Source: Companilactobacillus alimentarius DSM 20249 (GTDB lineage: Bacteria; Bacillota; Bacilli; Lactobacillales; Lactobacillaceae). Taken from it: a DNA stretch of 64,000 bases. The first letter of the stretch is position 1. Every line of letters starts with the position of its first letter. The notes beneath the pieces are model-generated. The model was not told the DNA's origin and did not search any database. It worked only from the letters and a program-made list of their open reading frames with translations. This document shows positions 37,980 through 48,050 of the stretch, one piece after another. Where the stretch lies: positions 620,001-684,000 of the forward strand of contig NZ_CP018867.1 of assembly GCF_002849895.1 (NCBI RefSeq), read 5' to 3'. Both the position numbers and the translations under genes were made by a program.

Positions 37980-40040
37980 TTATTTTGTAATGACTTTAGA
38001 TAAATCACCCAGATTAGCAATTAAATGATTAGCAATAACCAATTGTGTCAAACGGTTATTCTTAACTTTTTCATCCTTAGCCATGATCATATTCTCATCG
38101 AAGTATGAATCAATAGTTGGACGTAAAGCAGCTAATTGTTTGAATAGATCTTCAGCATTATCATTATTGATCTTTGCTACTTGTTCTTTTAATTTAGCTT
38201 CAGAAGGATTCTCAAAGAGTGAATCATCCACCGTTAAATCATCTGAATAGCCAAACTTAGCTTTCTTAGACAAGTTGACGATTCTACCTAAAGCTTCCAT
38301 GACAATCTTAAAATCATCATCTGAAACATGATTTTGAAGTACCTTAGCAACATCAATCATAACGATTGGATCAACATTTGACCCACCAGCAACGGCATCG
38401 ATAATATCTACTCTGATCTTATCTTTCTTCAATAATTGACGAACACGGTCAATCATGAAGTCATCAATATCCTTTGTGTGCTTGCTTAAATCTAACTTAG
38501 CCGGAACAGTTACATTATCTTCTAAGTAGTTTTGCAAACCATCGAAATTCAATGACCATTGATATTGATTCAAAATTCTAACAATACCATAGGCTTGACG
38601 ACGTAATGCATAAGGATCATTTGAACCACTTGGAATCAAATCAACAGCAAAGAAAGTAACGATTGAATCAATCTTATCAGCAATAGCTAATGCGGCCCCC
38701 ACCTTACTTTTTGGAAGTGCGCCTTCAGAAGAAATTGGCATGTAATGTTCTCTAATTGCTTGAGCTACAGCCTTTGTTTCACCCATGATCTCAGCATACT
38801 TTTCACCCATGACACCTTGAAGTTCAGAGAACTCATCGACCATGCTAGTTACAAGGTCAAATTTATAGATATCACTAGCACGTAATAGATCCTTTTTCTC
38901 GGTTTCAGAAAGATCAAAAATATCAGCCAAATGTTCAGCAATTTGATGAACACGAGCCATCTTCTCATACATGGTACCAATCTTAACGTGGAAGTTAACT
39001 GACTTCAATTTTTCAACATAATCAGCAATTGTCTTCTTTTGATCTTCTTTAAAGAAGAAATCGGCATCTTCAAGACGGGCCACTAGAACTTTTTCATTAC
39101 CACGAACAACATTTTCAATATGTTCGCTGTTACCATTTCTAACGCCAATGAAGTAAGGAGCTAACTCTCCATTTTGGTCACGAACGTAGAAGTATCTTTG
39201 GTTATCCTTCATTGAAGTAATCAAGACTTCATCAGGAATCTCCAAATATTTCTTATCAAATGATCCATAGAAAGTAGTTGGATATTCAACTAAGTTGTTA
39301 ACCTCTTCCAATAGATCTGGATCGACATCAACATCCCAATCATTATCTTTAGCAATCTTATCAATTTGATCAGAAATCATTTGTTTGCGGACTGAGGCAT
39401 CCACGATCACAAATTGTGATTTGAGTTTCTCAACGTAATTCTTTGCATCGTCAATTTCAATATCTTCGCCTAAGAATCTATGTCCACGAGTCATTCGACC
39501 GGATTTAATATCCAAAACCTTGACCGGAACTTCTTCATTATCAAGTAATGAAACTAGCCAATGGATTGGACGAATATATTCAAAATCATATGAACCCCAA
39601 CGCATTCTAGTTGGGAAAGTAATTGACTTGATAACTTCATCCATATGACTCAAAATATCTTCAACTTTTTGACCATCTTCGTGCTTTTGAATATAAGCGT
39701 ATTCTGTCCCCTTCAATTCTTCAAAGAAAATATCATCAGGAGTCATTTTTTGTCCGCGGGCAAAGCCTTGAGCAGCCTTAGTCCAATTACCATCGGCATC
39801 TTGAGCAATCTTTTTAGAAGGACCTTTAGCTTTAATGTCAATATCAGTTTGTTTATCAGCGATACCTTTAACAAAAATCGTCAAACGTCTAGGAGTAGAA
39901 AATTTTTCAATTGAATTAAAGGAAATACGGTTTTCTTTCAAAAACTTTTCCGTTCTTTGAGCAAATTGTTCAACACTCTTGGTTACAACATGGGCTGGCA
40001 TTTCTTCCAATCCAATTTCTAACAAGTAATTTTTAGTCAT
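37980..40040 (-). CDS. glyS: Glycyl-tRNA synthetase beta subunit
   Basis: Large subunit of the bacterial alpha2-beta2 glycyl-tRNA synthetase. The 686-residue protein begins with the typical [32 protein letters not shown] lies near residue 145, an HD-like region near residue 400, and a DALR-type anticodon-binding C-terminus follows. The start is the ATG at 40040, 7 nt after AGGAG; an ATG two codons upstream lies too close to that site. It overlaps glyQ by 8 nt. Confidence 0.97.
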   Translation of the reverse strand: MTKNYLLEIGLEEMPAHVVTKSVEQFAQRTEKFLKENRISFNSIEKFSTPRRLTIFVKGIADKQTDIDIKAKGPSKKIAQDADGNWTKAAQGFARGQKMTPDDIFFEELKGTEYAYIQKHEDGQKVEDILSHMDEVIKSITFPTRMRWGSYDFEYIRPIHWLVSLLDNEEVPVKVLDIKSGRMTRGHRFLGEDIEIDDAKNYVEKLKSQFVIVDASVRKQMISDQIDKIAKDNDWDVDVDPDLLEEVNNLVEYPTTFYGSFDKKYLEIPDEVLITSMKDNQRYFYVRDQNGELAPYFIGVRNGNSEHIENVVRGNEKVLVARLEDADFFFKEDQKKTIADYVEKLKSVNFHVKIGTMYEKMARVHQIAEHLADIFDLSETEKKDLLRASDIYKFDLVTSMVDEFSELQGVMGEKYAEIMGETKAVAQAIREHYMPISSEGALPKSKVGAALAIADKIDSIVTFFAVDLIPSGSNDPYALRRQAYGIVRILNQYQWSLNFDGLQNYLEDNVTVPAKLDLSKHTKDIDDFMIDRVRQLLKKDKIRVDIIDAVAGGSNVDPIVMIDVAKVLQNHVSDDDFKIVMEALGRIVNLSKKAKFGYSDDLTVDDSLFENPSEAKLKEQVAKINNDNAEDLFKQLAALRPTIDSYFDENMIMAKDEKVKNNRLTQLVIANHLIANLGDLSKVITK

Positions 40041-40944
40041 TTTCATTCTCCTTTGCTGCCTTGCTATTTGCTAATAATGGGAATCCACGTTTCTTTCTTT
40101 CTTCAACGAAGGCTTTAGCTACCTTATGGGCCATCTTTCTAATTCTTGATAAGAAAGCAGCACGTTCAGTAACCGAAACGGCCCCACGAGCATCAAGTAA
40201 GTTAAATGTATGTGAACATTTCAAAATATAATCATAAGCTGGATGAACTAATCCTAGATCCATCAAACGATTAGCTTCTTTTTCATAGTCATCAAAGAAC
40301 TTGAACAACATATCCTGATTACTTTCTTCGAAAGAATACTTAGAATGCTCATATTCTGGTTCCTTGAAAATATCACCATATAAGACGCCATCGCCCCATT
40401 CAAGATCGTAAACAGAATTAACATCTTGAATGTAAGAAGCCAAACGTTCTACACCATAAGTGATTTCACTAGTAGTTGGGTGACATTGAAGACCACCAAC
40501 TTGTTGGAAGTATGTAAATTGAGAAACTTCCATACCATCTAACCAAACTTCCCAACCAACACCGGCACAACCCATTGAAGGGTTCTCCCAGTTATCTTCA
40601 ACGAAACGAATATCGTGCTCAAGTGGTTCAATTCCTAGAGCACGCAATGAGTCTAAATAATACTCTTGAATATTTTCTGGAGCTGGTTTCATAACAACTT
40701 GGAATTGATGATGTTGGTACAAACGGTTAGGGTTTTCACCATAACGACCATCAGCTGGACGTCTTGAAGGTTCAACGTAAGCTGCGTTCCATGGTTCTGG
40801 ACCGATAGCTCTCAAAAATGTATAAGGGCTCATTGTTCCAGCACCCTTTTCTGTATCATATGCCTGCATCAACATGCAGCCCTTACTGCCCCAAAACTTT
40901 TGAAGCGTAAGAATCATATCTTGAATATTTAACTTCTTAACCAT
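40033..40944 (-). CDS. glyQ: Glycyl-tRNA synthetase alpha subunit
   Basis: Catalytic alpha subunit of glycyl-tRNA synthetase, 303 residues. It contains [21 protein letters not shown] near the start (class II motif region), [21 protein letters not shown] near residue 75 and [18 protein letters not shown] near residue 145. The start is the ATG at 40944, after AAGGGAG; upstream in-frame codons lie in the T-box leader. It is controlled by a glycine T-box at 40978-41142. Confidence 0.97.
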   Translation of the reverse strand: MVKKLNIQDMILTLQKFWGSKGCMLMQAYDTEKGAGTMSPYTFLRAIGPEPWNAAYVEPSRRPADGRYGENPNRLYQHHQFQVVMKPAPENIQEYYLDSLRALGIEPLEHDIRFVEDNWENPSMGCAGVGWEVWLDGMEVSQFTYFQQVGGLQCHPTTSEITYGVERLASYIQDVNSVYDLEWGDGVLYGDIFKEPEYEHSKYSFEESNQDMLFKFFDDYEKEANRLMDLGLVHPAYDYILKCSHTFNLLDARGAVSVTERAAFLSRIRKMAHKVAKAFVEERKKRGFPLLANSKAAKENEND

Positions 40945-40977
40945 ATTTTCTCCCTTCAGGCAAAACTCGCCAAACAA

Positions 40978-41142
40978 AAAAATCCCTTGCAGGGTACACT
41001 AAGGTACTCTCTGCAAGGGACGATTATTCGCGGTTCCACCCTAATTCAGGACAAAGTCCTGCTCTTTTATATTAAAATTAAAAAATTTACGCCATGAATC
41101 TGTTCAGGGCTTCCACCATCCCCTGTCGCTGTTTTCACAAGT
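40978..41142 (-). promoter_or_regulatory. Glycyl T-box riboswitch of glyQS
   Basis: The conserved T-box AGGGTGGAACCGCG lies at 41029-41042 (minus strand). It is followed by a terminator stem (40981-40991 with about 41011-41020) and seven T residues. Upstream is a stem I with loop GATGGTGGAAG and a candidate GGC (glycine) specifier at 41091-41093. This is the compact glycine class without stem II known from Bacillus glyQS. Uncharged tRNA-Gly would allow read-through. Confidence 0.93.
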
Positions 41143-41145
41143 ACA

Positions 41146-41174
41146 AATATAACCATTTTTTAATAGGTTGTCAA
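41146..41174 (-). promoter_or_regulatory. Sigma-A promoter of the glyQS leader
   Basis: Minus strand: TTGACA (41169-41174), 17-bp spacer, TATATT (41146-41151). It begins 5 nt after the recO stop codon. Confidence 0.85.
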
Positions 41175-41178
41175 TTGA

Positions 41179-41937
41179 CTAAAAACGCCAACGTTTCATT
41201 TTATCAATAAAATTTTTACTCTTAGAGTAATAGCCTACAGTTCCCAAATAAATTGCGTCAATCGCGTGTTGAATTAGATCCTTATTATTTTCTTTGATCT
41301 CTATTTTACCAATTTGATCAAGACTGATCTTACTGAACAGTCGCAAAAAATAAACGATTCTTTTAGGAATGTGCAATCGATGTATATCGCTATCAAAATG
41401 TTTTGAACAAATCAAGCCTCCTAAAAGGACTGAAAAGTCAAACACGCCTTCAGTTTCGCCACCGACCACACAAGAATCCATATTTGGTTTAACCCCAAAA
41501 GCATCCAATAATTGCATCTGCATAATATTAACAACAATTTGAGCATCATAGCCATTATCTATATATAACAAAGCTTTAAATAGCCTACGATACCAAACAT
41601 CCGGTACTGGGTCATCAATAAAAGCTTCGTGGAATAGGTCGAATAAAAAAGTTGCATAGGCATTCAATTCAATATCTTGAACTATTTCATCGAATTGTTT
41701 GATATTACTAGCTGAGTTCAAATAAGACAGACCACTATCACGCACAACTCCAGTATATTCACCATATGAAAAGGTAATGACTGATCCTGATATTTTAGAC
41801 TTAGAATTCTGAGTCCCACGAACTAAAAAAGTTCGAAAACCATACTCTTTCGTCAAAATAGTCACAAGTGCATCCCGTTCTTTATAGCGCTGACGTCTAA
41901 CAACTATTCCAAAAAAATTAGTTGCCGTTTGATGCAT
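41179..41937 (-). CDS. recO: DNA repair protein RecO
   Basis: Recombination mediator that helps RecA displace SSB in the RecFOR pathway. The 252-residue protein has an N-terminal OB fold (FFGIVVRRQRYKERDALVTI, LTKEYGFRTFLVRG) and a helical C-terminal part. In the region where many RecO proteins bind zinc, only SCVVGGE and ICSKH remain, so the zinc site looks incomplete. Its start shares one base with the end of era, in the standard era-recO order. Confidence 0.94.
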   Translation of the reverse strand: MHQTATNFFGIVVRRQRYKERDALVTILTKEYGFRTFLVRGTQNSKSKISGSVITFSYGEYTGVVRDSGLSYLNSASNIKQFDEIVQDIELNAYATFLFDLFHEAFIDDPVPDVWYRRLFKALLYIDNGYDAQIVVNIMQMQLLDAFGVKPNMDSCVVGGETEGVFDFSVLLGGLICSKHFDSDIHRLHIPKRIVYFLRLFSKISLDQIGKIEIKENNKDLIQHAIDAIYLGTVGYYSKSKNFIDKMKRWRF

Positions 41938-42851
41938 TAATTATTGAGGTCCTTCATTGAGTAACCGGCACTAGCTAAGAAGGCTTTATCGTCACGCCAA
42001 TTCTTTTTAACACGAACCCAAAGCTTCAAATTAATCTTCTCACCCAATAAATGTTCAATTTTAATACGGGAACCAATACCGATGTTCTTCAACATTGAAC
42101 CGCCACGACCAATAACGATTGGCTTTTGACTCTCACGTTCAACGTAAATATAAGCTTCAATCTGTAACTTGCCAGCTGCACTTCTTTGATTCATTGATTC
42201 AACCACGACCGCAATTGAATGAGGAATCTCATCACGAGTATCTTCCAAGATCTTCTCACGGATCAATTCACCGACAATAAAATATTCAGGATGATCGGTA
42301 ATTTGATCATCAGCATAATATTTAGGACCCTCTGGTAAATGTTTTGTCAAAGTATCCATCAGATCATCAACATTGATTCCTAATGAAGCCGAAATAGGAA
42401 TAACTTCAGCAAAATCCATTAGATCTTTATATTCATCAATTTGAGGAGCCATTTCATCCGGATTGATCAAGTCAATCTTGTTCAAAATCAAGAAAACAGG
42501 TGCTTTAATCTTCTTCAATTCTTCAATAATGAATTTGTCTCCAGGACCAGACTTCTCACCAGCCTCAGTCATAAATAGTACTGCATCAACTTCCTTCAAA
42601 GCAGAAACGGCCGCTTTATCCATGTACTGATCCAAATCATTATGTGGCTTATGAATTCCTGGTGTATCCAGGAAAATAATTTGACGATTATCGTCAGTAA
42701 AAATGCCTTGAATCTTATTACGGGTCGTTTGGGGCTTAGGCGAAGTGATTGCTATCTGCTCTTTAATAATTCGATTCATAAATGTTGATTTACCAACATT
42801 TGGACGCCCAATAATCGCTACGAAGCCTGATTTAAAATTTTTATTATCCAT
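41937..42851 (-). CDS. era: GTPase Era
   Basis: GTPase needed for maturation of the 30S subunit; it binds the 3' end of 16S rRNA. The 304-residue protein has G1 GRPNVGKST near residue 15, G3 DTPG near residue 62, G4 NKID near residue 124 and a C-terminal KH domain ([16 protein letters not shown] near residue 235). The start is the ATG at 42851, one base after the cdd stop codon; in-frame codons upstream read through cdd and are not used. Confidence 0.97.
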   Translation of the reverse strand: MDNKNFKSGFVAIIGRPNVGKSTFMNRIIKEQIAITSPKPQTTRNKIQGIFTDDNRQIIFLDTPGIHKPHNDLDQYMDKAAVSALKEVDAVLFMTEAGEKSGPGDKFIIEELKKIKAPVFLILNKIDLINPDEMAPQIDEYKDLMDFAEVIPISASLGINVDDLMDTLTKHLPEGPKYYADDQITDHPEYFIVGELIREKILEDTRDEIPHSIAVVVESMNQRSAAGKLQIEAYIYVERESQKPIVIGRGGSMLKNIGIGSRIKIEHLLGEKINLKLWVRVKKNWRDDKAFLASAGYSMKDLNN

Positions 42852-42852
42852 A

Positions 42853-43254
42853 TTAATCCATATCCTCATCACTGAATGCCAGTGGCAAAATTTGTTTAAA
42901 GCTATATTCTTTGAACTCGTTATCCTTATTAGCCAAAAATACGATGTTGTCAGGCTCCATGAACTCACTCATCACTTGACGACAAGCTCCACAAGGCTTT
43001 GACATTTCCGCAGTATTATTAACTACTAAGATGGCCCTTACTTTAGTTGCACCTTCTGAAACCGCCTTAAAAATTGCTGTTCTTTCAGCACAATTAGTTA
43101 ATCCATAAGAAGCGTTCTCAACATTAACACCAGTATAAATTTGACCATCTTCACAAATAATTGCTGCACCAACCGCATAATTCGAGTATGGCGCATAAGC
43201 ATGATCCATTGCTTTACTGGCAAGATCAAACAAGCGTTTTTCGCTAATTTCCAC
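42853..43254 (-). CDS. cdd: Cytidine deaminase
   Basis: Pyrimidine salvage enzyme converting cytidine and deoxycytidine to uridine forms. The 133-residue tetrameric class has [18 protein letters not shown] near residue 45 (catalytic glutamate and first zinc cysteine) and [13 protein letters not shown] near residue 86 (two further zinc cysteines). The start codon is GTG, with AAAGGAG about 10 nt upstream. It lies in the ybeY-era region, but dgkA, often found just before it, is absent here. Confidence 0.96.
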   Translation of the reverse strand: MEISEKRLFDLASKAMDHAYAPYSNYAVGAAIICEDGQIYTGVNVENASYGLTNCAERTAIFKAVSEGATKVRAILVVNNTAEMSKPCGACRQVMSEFMEPDNIVFLANKDNEFKEYSFKQILPLAFSDEDMD

Positions 43255-43363
43255 TGACTTCAGTCTCCTTTTTTGTTTCTCACTAACAAGTATAATACAA
43301 GAAAATTATCAAACCACAAAGAAATATCCTACCTAGTGGCAATTATTTTCCCTAATGAAACTA

Positions 43364-43400
43364 ATATCCGTGATAACTAAAAATAAATTATCACGGATAT
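43364..43400. terminator. Strong hairpin between ybeY and cdd
   Basis: A perfect 13-bp stem (43364-43376 with 43388-43400). The T-run is on the plus-strand side only, so termination of the minus-strand ybeY transcript is likely weak or the hairpin protects RNA ends. Confidence 0.55.
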
Positions 43401-43418
43401 CTTTTTCTAATACATAAA

Positions 43419-43889
43419 TTATTTTTCTAAGCCATAAGCACCAAGAATCTTTTCTTGTAGTCCAATCATGACTTTTTCGTCCTCTTTTTTAATATGGTCA
43501 TAACCATTGAGGTGTAAAATTCCATGAACAATTGTGTAACCTAATTCACGGTCAAATGAATGTTCATAGTCTTTAGCATGTTCGGCCACGATCTCAGTAC
43601 TGATGAAGAGGTCGCCGAGATCAACTGGCAAATCAGGAATTTGATTTTCCAAATAATCTAGTGAATCCTCACCATCATTAATGGCAAAGCTAATAACATC
43701 AGTTGCTCGATCAACGTTACGATACTCTTTATTGATATCATGAATACCATCTTTAGTCACAAAATGAATCGATAACTGCGTATTATCTTTTAATTTCAAT
43801 TCGTTAAAAGTAAATTGCACAATATCTTTGACCCAATTTTCTCTATCTTTGTCGATCAAATCATCATCATTAAAAATTTCTAAGTCCAT
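43419..43889 (-). CDS. ybeY: Endoribonuclease YbeY
   Basis: Metal-dependent RNase involved in 16S rRNA 3'-end maturation and ribosome quality control. The 156-residue protein has the zinc motif HGILHLNGYDH near residue 123 and the conserved YRNVDRATDVISFA near residue 57. It lies 15 nt downstream of phoH; the phoH-ybeY pairing is widely conserved. Confidence 0.96.
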   Translation of the reverse strand: MDLEIFNDDDLIDKDRENWVKDIVQFTFNELKLKDNTQLSIHFVTKDGIHDINKEYRNVDRATDVISFAINDGEDSLDYLENQIPDLPVDLGDLFISTEIVAEHAKDYEHSFDRELGYTIVHGILHLNGYDHIKKEDEKVMIGLQEKILGAYGLEK

Positions 43890-43904
43890 AACAATTCCCC
43901 AATA

Positions 43905-44882
43905 TTATTTTTCTTTTTTATCTGATTCCTCATAAGCATCAATAATTTCAGCTACTACCGGATGTCTTACAACATCAGCGGAAGTAAAGTTTACAAATTC
44001 AATATGTGGCAAGTTTTTCAAAACTGACTGTGCCTGAATCAAACCACTACGAGTATGTCCTGGTAAATCAATCTGCGAAATATCACCATTGACAATCATC
44101 TTCGAGTCAAAGCCTAGACGAGTTAAGAACATTTTCATTTGTTCACGCGTCGTATTCTGAGCTTCATCTAAAATAACAAAAGCCTCATCTAGCGTCCGAC
44201 CTCTCATATAAGCTAGTGGTGCTACTTCAATCACGCCTCTTTCCAACAAACGACCCGTGTGATCTGATCCTAATATGGCATACAGTGCGTCATAAATCGG
44301 TCTCATGTAAGGATCGACCTTTTCCTTTAAATCACCAGGAAGAAATCCTAAGCTCTCTCCAGCCTCAACAGCGGGTCTGGTCAGAATAATTCTTTGAACC
44401 TTACCTTGTTTCAAAGCTGCAACGGCCATGACAACGGCTAAATATGTTTTACCAGTACCCGCAGGACCAATTCCAAAGGTGATATCATTATGATTTATTG
44501 CATTAACATATTGTCTTTGTCCAAAATTACGAACGCGAACTGGTTTTCCACTAAAATCTTTAATTAATTCATCTTTATACAAATCGCCAAAATAATCGAG
44601 TGTACCTTTTTCGTCCATCTTTAGACCACTGACGATATCAGCTGATCCTAAAGTTACACCACTATTAGCTAATTCCATGAATTTCTTTAACAAAGCCAAT
44701 GTATGCTTCACATTGTCTTCTTTACCCGTAACGTCTAAATGATCCCCAAAGGCGTTTATTTCAACTTCTAATCCTTCTTCAATCAAATGTAAGTTACTAT
44801 CATTAACACCAAAAAGGTTAATGGCATTTTGAGGATTCTTAATTTGAATGCTCTCTTTACTTTGTTCAACTTTTTCTGTCAA
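43905..44882 (-). CDS. phoH: PhoH-like ATPase
   Basis: A 325-residue P-loop protein of the PhoH family, thought to act on RNA together with YbeY. It has an N-terminal KH-like segment, Walker A FGIGPAGTGKTYLAV near residue 135, RPAVEAGESLGFLPGD near residue 170 and Walker B FVILDEAQNTTREQM near residue 235. The start codon is TTG, with GGAGG 10 nt upstream; the next in-frame codons give no better site. A terminator separates it from rpsU. Confidence 0.95.
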   Translation of the reverse strand: MTEKVEQSKESIQIKNPQNAINLFGVNDSNLHLIEEGLEVEINAFGDHLDVTGKEDNVKHTLALLKKFMELANSGVTLGSADIVSGLKMDEKGTLDYFGDLYKDELIKDFSGKPVRVRNFGQRQYVNAINHNDITFGIGPAGTGKTYLAVVMAVAALKQGKVQRIILTRPAVEAGESLGFLPGDLKEKVDPYMRPIYDALYAILGSDHTGRLLERGVIEVAPLAYMRGRTLDEAFVILDEAQNTTREQMKMFLTRLGFDSKMIVNGDISQIDLPGHTRSGLIQAQSVLKNLPHIEFVNFTSADVVRHPVVAEIIDAYEESDKKEK

Positions 44883-44935
44883 TAGAAACCAACCTCCATC
44901 TTACTTGAATGATAGCACAGTGCAGGTTTTTTTTT

Positions 44936-44976
44936 ACAAAAAAAAGGTTAAAACAATGTAAATTGTTTTAACCTTT
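44936..44976 (-). terminator. Intrinsic terminator of rpsU
   Basis: A perfect 15-bp stem (44943-44957 with 44962-44976, loop of 4), followed on the minus strand by a T-rich run, 10 nt after the rpsU stop codon. Confidence 0.9.
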
Positions 44977-44985
44977 AAGAAACTA

Positions 44986-45168
44986 TTAACGACGTTTCTT
45001 ATTGCGCTTACGAGCAGCCTCAGACTTTAACTTTCTCTTGACACTTGGCTTTTCGTAAAACTCACGTTTTCTATATTCTTGAAGAGTACCACTCTTTGAA
45101 ACGGAACGTTTGAATCGACGAAGAGCATCATCAAGCGACTCGTTTTCACGAACGACGGTTTTTGCCAT
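44986..45168 (-). CDS. rpsU: 30S ribosomal protein S21
   Basis: Small-subunit ribosomal protein of 60 residues, with the family N-terminus [19 protein letters not shown] and a strongly basic end ([12 protein letters not shown]). AAGGAGG precedes the ATG. It is monocistronic between its own promoter and a strong terminator and is not adjacent to dnaG-rpoD as in enterobacteria. Confidence 0.97.
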   Translation of the reverse strand: MAKTVVRENESLDDALRRFKRSVSKSGTLQEYRKREFYEKPSVKRKLKSEAARKRNKKRR

Positions 45169-45229
45169 ATGATAATCCCTCCTTCCGATTTCTAACGTAA
45201 CTGTCTATTGCTCTTGCAGTTCATATGTT

Positions 45230-45257
45230 ATTATAACAAAAAGAAGGTAATGTTCAA
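45230..45257 (-). promoter_or_regulatory. Sigma-A promoter of rpsU
   Basis: Minus strand: TTGAAC (45252-45257), 16-bp spacer, TATAAT (45230-45235). A candidate plus-strand promoter for the PPDK-regulator gene (TTGCTC, 18 bp, TATAAC) overlaps it. Confidence 0.75.
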
Positions 45258-45290
45258 ATATTTTTTTTAATTTTTTTGGAGGAAATTATT

Positions 45291-46110
45291 ATGGATCAAA
45301 AATTAAGCGTCTTCGTTTTGTCAGATGGTGTCGGTGAAACCGCTCTAAGAGTAGCTAAAGCGGCATTTGCTCAGTTTCCTGATATGGATACAACCTATAC
45401 TAAATATCCCTTTGTAAAAAATAATTCTCAGCTAATAAGTATCTTAAATTTAGCCAAAGACAAACAAGCTGTCATTTTGCACACTATTGTTTCAACTGAA
45501 ATTTGTAATACGATCAATGAATTTTGCCAAGAGAACCAATTAACTTACTATGATATCTTGAATCCAATCATTGGAACCTTTTCTCAAATGGTCCATCAAA
45601 AACCCTTAAGGAAAAAAGGACTCCTGCATGAGTTAGATAAAGATTACTTCGATATGATCTCCGCAATGGAGTTCACTGTCACAAACGATGATGGTAAAAA
45701 CCCTAAAGGGTTCTTAGAAGCAGATCTAGTTTTACTCGGTATCTCAAGAACCTCGAAAACCCCTCTATCGCTTTATCTAGCAAATAAAAACATCAAGGTG
45801 GAATTTACCACTAGGCCCAACAACGGCCCTCCCAGAGGAATTATGGTCGGTTGATCCGCATAAGATCATTGGATTAACCAATGATATGAATGTTTTGAGA
45901 AAAATACGTCGCCAACGTATGATTGCTTACGGACTAGACCCTAATACAACTTACTCTGGAGAAGAAGAAATCCAAAAAGAATTAGATTACTCAAATAAGA
46001 TTTATGAAAAGATCGGTTGTCCTGTTATCAATGTAGCTGAACGCTCAATTGAAGAGACTGCCGCAATTATTATGGAAAAGCTTAATTTTAATGGTTACAA
46101 GAAAAGCTAA
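45291..46110 (+). pseudogene. Frameshifted PPDK regulatory protein (DUF299 kinase-pyrophosphorylase)
   Basis: Homologue of the bifunctional kinase/phosphorylase that controls pyruvate phosphate dikinase (or PEP synthase). The first part (45291-45854) has FVLSDGVGETALRVAK and the P-loop region GISRTSKTPLSLYLA, then leaves the family sequence after NIKV. The continuation NLPLGPTTALPEELWSVDP, IIGLTND and KIRRQRMIAYGL follows in the +1 frame to 46110. Restoring two bases near 45801 would give about 273 residues, the normal length. GGAGG lies 8 nt before the ATG. This is either a recent pseudogene or a sequence error; no standard slippage site fits. Confidence 0.85.
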
Positions 46111-46130
46111 CTCAATGAGTTAGCTTTTTT
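46102..46130 (+). terminator. Intrinsic terminator between the PPDK-regulator gene and nfo
   Basis: A perfect 12-bp stem (46102-46113 with 46117-46128, loop of 3), followed by T residues. It overlaps the stop codons of both convergent genes. Confidence 0.9.
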
Positions 46131-47028
46131 GATTTGCTTGAATTAATTTAGTTTTCATTTCTGGATCAAATTTATTTAAACGTAACATTTCAATTTCCGG
46201 TTTGAAAGGTGCAATCCCCTTCTTGTCGTTTTCATCCCTTTTTACATATGGTGTTTCCATAATTTTGGGAATATTTTCCAACTGAGGATGATGTGCCACG
46301 TAATTTAAAGCATCGAAACCGATCGTTCCAAAGCCAATATCTTCATGACGATCTTTATGTGAGCCACGCTCATTTTTAGAATCATTGAGATGGATCACTG
46401 ACAGTTTATCCAATCCAACTATGTGATCAAATTCATTCAAGACACCGTCAAAATCATTTTTCACATCATAACCTGCATCACTCATATGACAAGTATCCAT
46501 CGTTACTGATAATTTGTCATTACTCTGACAATTATCAAAAATTTCCGCAATTTGTTCAAAAGTGATTCCCACTTCTGTCCCTTTGCCTGCCATAGTTTCA
46601 ATAGCAATTGATACTTTTTGGTTGGGTTCAATTATTTCATTAAGAGCGTGACCAATTTGTTTCAAAGCAACTTCTGGTCCTTGATTGAGATGAGCTCCTG
46701 GATGAAAACTCAGGGCTTCAATTCCCAAAGCATCACAACGTTTGATCTCCTCTTTCATAAAAGAAATCCCAAAAGTTAAATTCTGAAGCTTAACCGTATT
46801 GCCCAAATTAATAATGTAGGGAGCGTGACCTATTATATGGTCAATTCCGTAGAGTTTTAAAAGCCGTTGACCTTCAGGAATATTCATTTCTGAAACATCT
46901 TTTCGACGAGTATTTTGCGGTGCACCAGTGAAAATCATCATCGCATTTGCATCGTAACTGTGAGCTTCTTTGGCTGATCCTGCCAACATTTTAGGCGCCT
47001 TCATCGCAACATGTGAACCAATTATCAT
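46120..47028 (-). CDS. nfo: Endonuclease IV (AP endonuclease)
   Basis: Zinc-dependent endonuclease that cleaves at abasic sites in base excision repair. The 302-residue TIM barrel starts [17 protein letters not shown]. Metal-ligand motifs are ALSFHPGAH near residue 112, [14 protein letters not shown] near residue 143, [14 protein letters not shown] near residue 177 and [20 protein letters not shown] near residue 215. AAGGAGG precedes the ATG. It is monocistronic, with a terminator for the upstream YitT gene before it. Confidence 0.97.
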   Translation of the reverse strand: MIIGSHVAMKAPKMLAGSAKEAHSYDANAMMIFTGAPQNTRRKDVSEMNIPEGQRLLKLYGIDHIIGHAPYIINLGNTVKLQNLTFGISFMKEEIKRCDALGIEALSFHPGAHLNQGPEVALKQIGHALNEIIEPNQKVSIAIETMAGKGTEVGITFEQIAEIFDNCQSNDKLSVTMDTCHMSDAGYDVKNDFDGVLNEFDHIVGLDKLSVIHLNDSKNERGSHKDRHEDIGFGTIGFDALNYVAHHPQLENIPKIMETPYVKRDENDKKGIAPFKPEIEMLRLNKFDPEMKTKLIQANQKS

Positions 47029-47065
47029 TTTCTACCTCCTTAGATTCTTCGCCAAAATTATATCA

Positions 47066-47096
47066 TAAAAAAAGTGAAGCCCATTGGACTTCACTT
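47066..47096 (-). terminator. Intrinsic terminator of the YitT-family gene
   Basis: A perfect 8-bp stem (47072-47079 with 47089-47096), followed by seven T residues on the minus strand, directly after the stop codon at 47105. Confidence 0.85.
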
Positions 47097-47104
47097 GATA
47101 AGCA

Positions 47105-47983
47105 TTAATATATATGGGCCTGATAAAACCTACCCATGACTTTAACAGTATCTGTAACACTAACAAACGCGTGCGGATCGGAATTGATCATTGCGTTCTC
47201 TAAATCATGAAGCTCGGCTCGAGAAATAACAGTAAATAAAATTGTCTTCTCTTCATGTTTATATGCACCTTCAGCGTCATGAACAATAGTGATACCACGT
47301 CTCATTTCGTTTTGAATTTGTGTAATAACATTCTTAGGTTTGGAAGTCACAATCATCACTTGAAGTTTTTGATCCTTGTTATAGATCATATCAATCACTT
47401 GACCATTGATAAAGATACTGACAGCACTGTAAAGAGCGTGAACCCAACCGAATAGAAAACCAGCGCAGGCTACAATGAAAATATTAAATATAATATTAAT
47501 TGTCCCGACACTCTTACCTGTCTTCTTACGTAGAATAATACCCAAGATATCAATTCCACCGGTCGAAATACCATTTCTCAAGGCCATCCCTGTACCAAAT
47601 CCGTTTGCTACCGCACCAAAAATTGCACAGACCAAAGGATCAGCTGTGATTTTGATTGGTGGCAATAAATGCATCATTAAACTGGCTAAAGCTACAGCAA
47701 TAACTGTAAAAACTGTAAATTTATGGTCAATTTTTCTCCATGCTAATACAAATAATGGAGCATTCAATGCAAAATACATAACGGCAGTCGATAGATTAAA
47801 TGGCAACCACCGTTGAGATATCGTTGAAATCAACTGTGCAGCACCTGTTACGCCTGAACCATAAATACCACCTGGCGTCCAGAACATGTTAACCGCAATT
47901 GACACAGCAATGGAATATAAGAATGCTACTGAAACCTTGGATAAGTATTGATGTCTTTCGATCAACTTATCTATTTCACCCAT
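47105..47983 (-). CDS. YitT-family membrane protein
   Basis: A 292-residue integral membrane protein of the YitT/DUF161 family: about five to six membrane segments in residues 18-200, including GSGVTGAAQLISTIS and MALRNGISTGGIDILGIILRK. A soluble C-terminal DUF2179 domain (about residues 215-285) ends in VSVTDTVKVMGRFYQ. The family is widespread in Firmicutes without an agreed function; small-molecule or metal transport has been suggested. It is monocistronic. Confidence 0.9.
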   Translation of the reverse strand: MGEIDKLIERHQYLSKVSVAFLYSIAVSIAVNMFWTPGGIYGSGVTGAAQLISTISQRWLPFNLSTAVMYFALNAPLFVLAWRKIDHKFTVFTVIAVALASLMMHLLPPIKITADPLVCAIFGAVANGFGTGMALRNGISTGGIDILGIILRKKTGKSVGTINIIFNIFIVACAGFLFGWVHALYSAVSIFINGQVIDMIYNKDQKLQVMIVTSKPKNVITQIQNEMRRGITIVHDAEGAYKHEEKTILFTVISRAELHDLENAMINSDPHAFVSVTDTVKVMGRFYQAHIY

Positions 47984-48050
47984 ACTAAAAGTTCTCCTAA
48001 ATTGTCTTAAGTTACCTAAACAATATTAGCACAAATGAAAAATATTTCAG

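Noticed and set aside
42853-42968. Longer Era starting at 42968
   Set aside because: The extra 39 residues read through cdd in another frame and do not match Era; the ATG at 42851 gives the standard N-terminus.
45784-45795. AAATAAAAACATC as a programmed -1 frameshift site in the PPDK-regulator gene
   Set aside because: The heptamer in frame is T AAA AAC, not a proper slippery site, and the productive continuation needs +1, while -1 meets a stop within a few codons.
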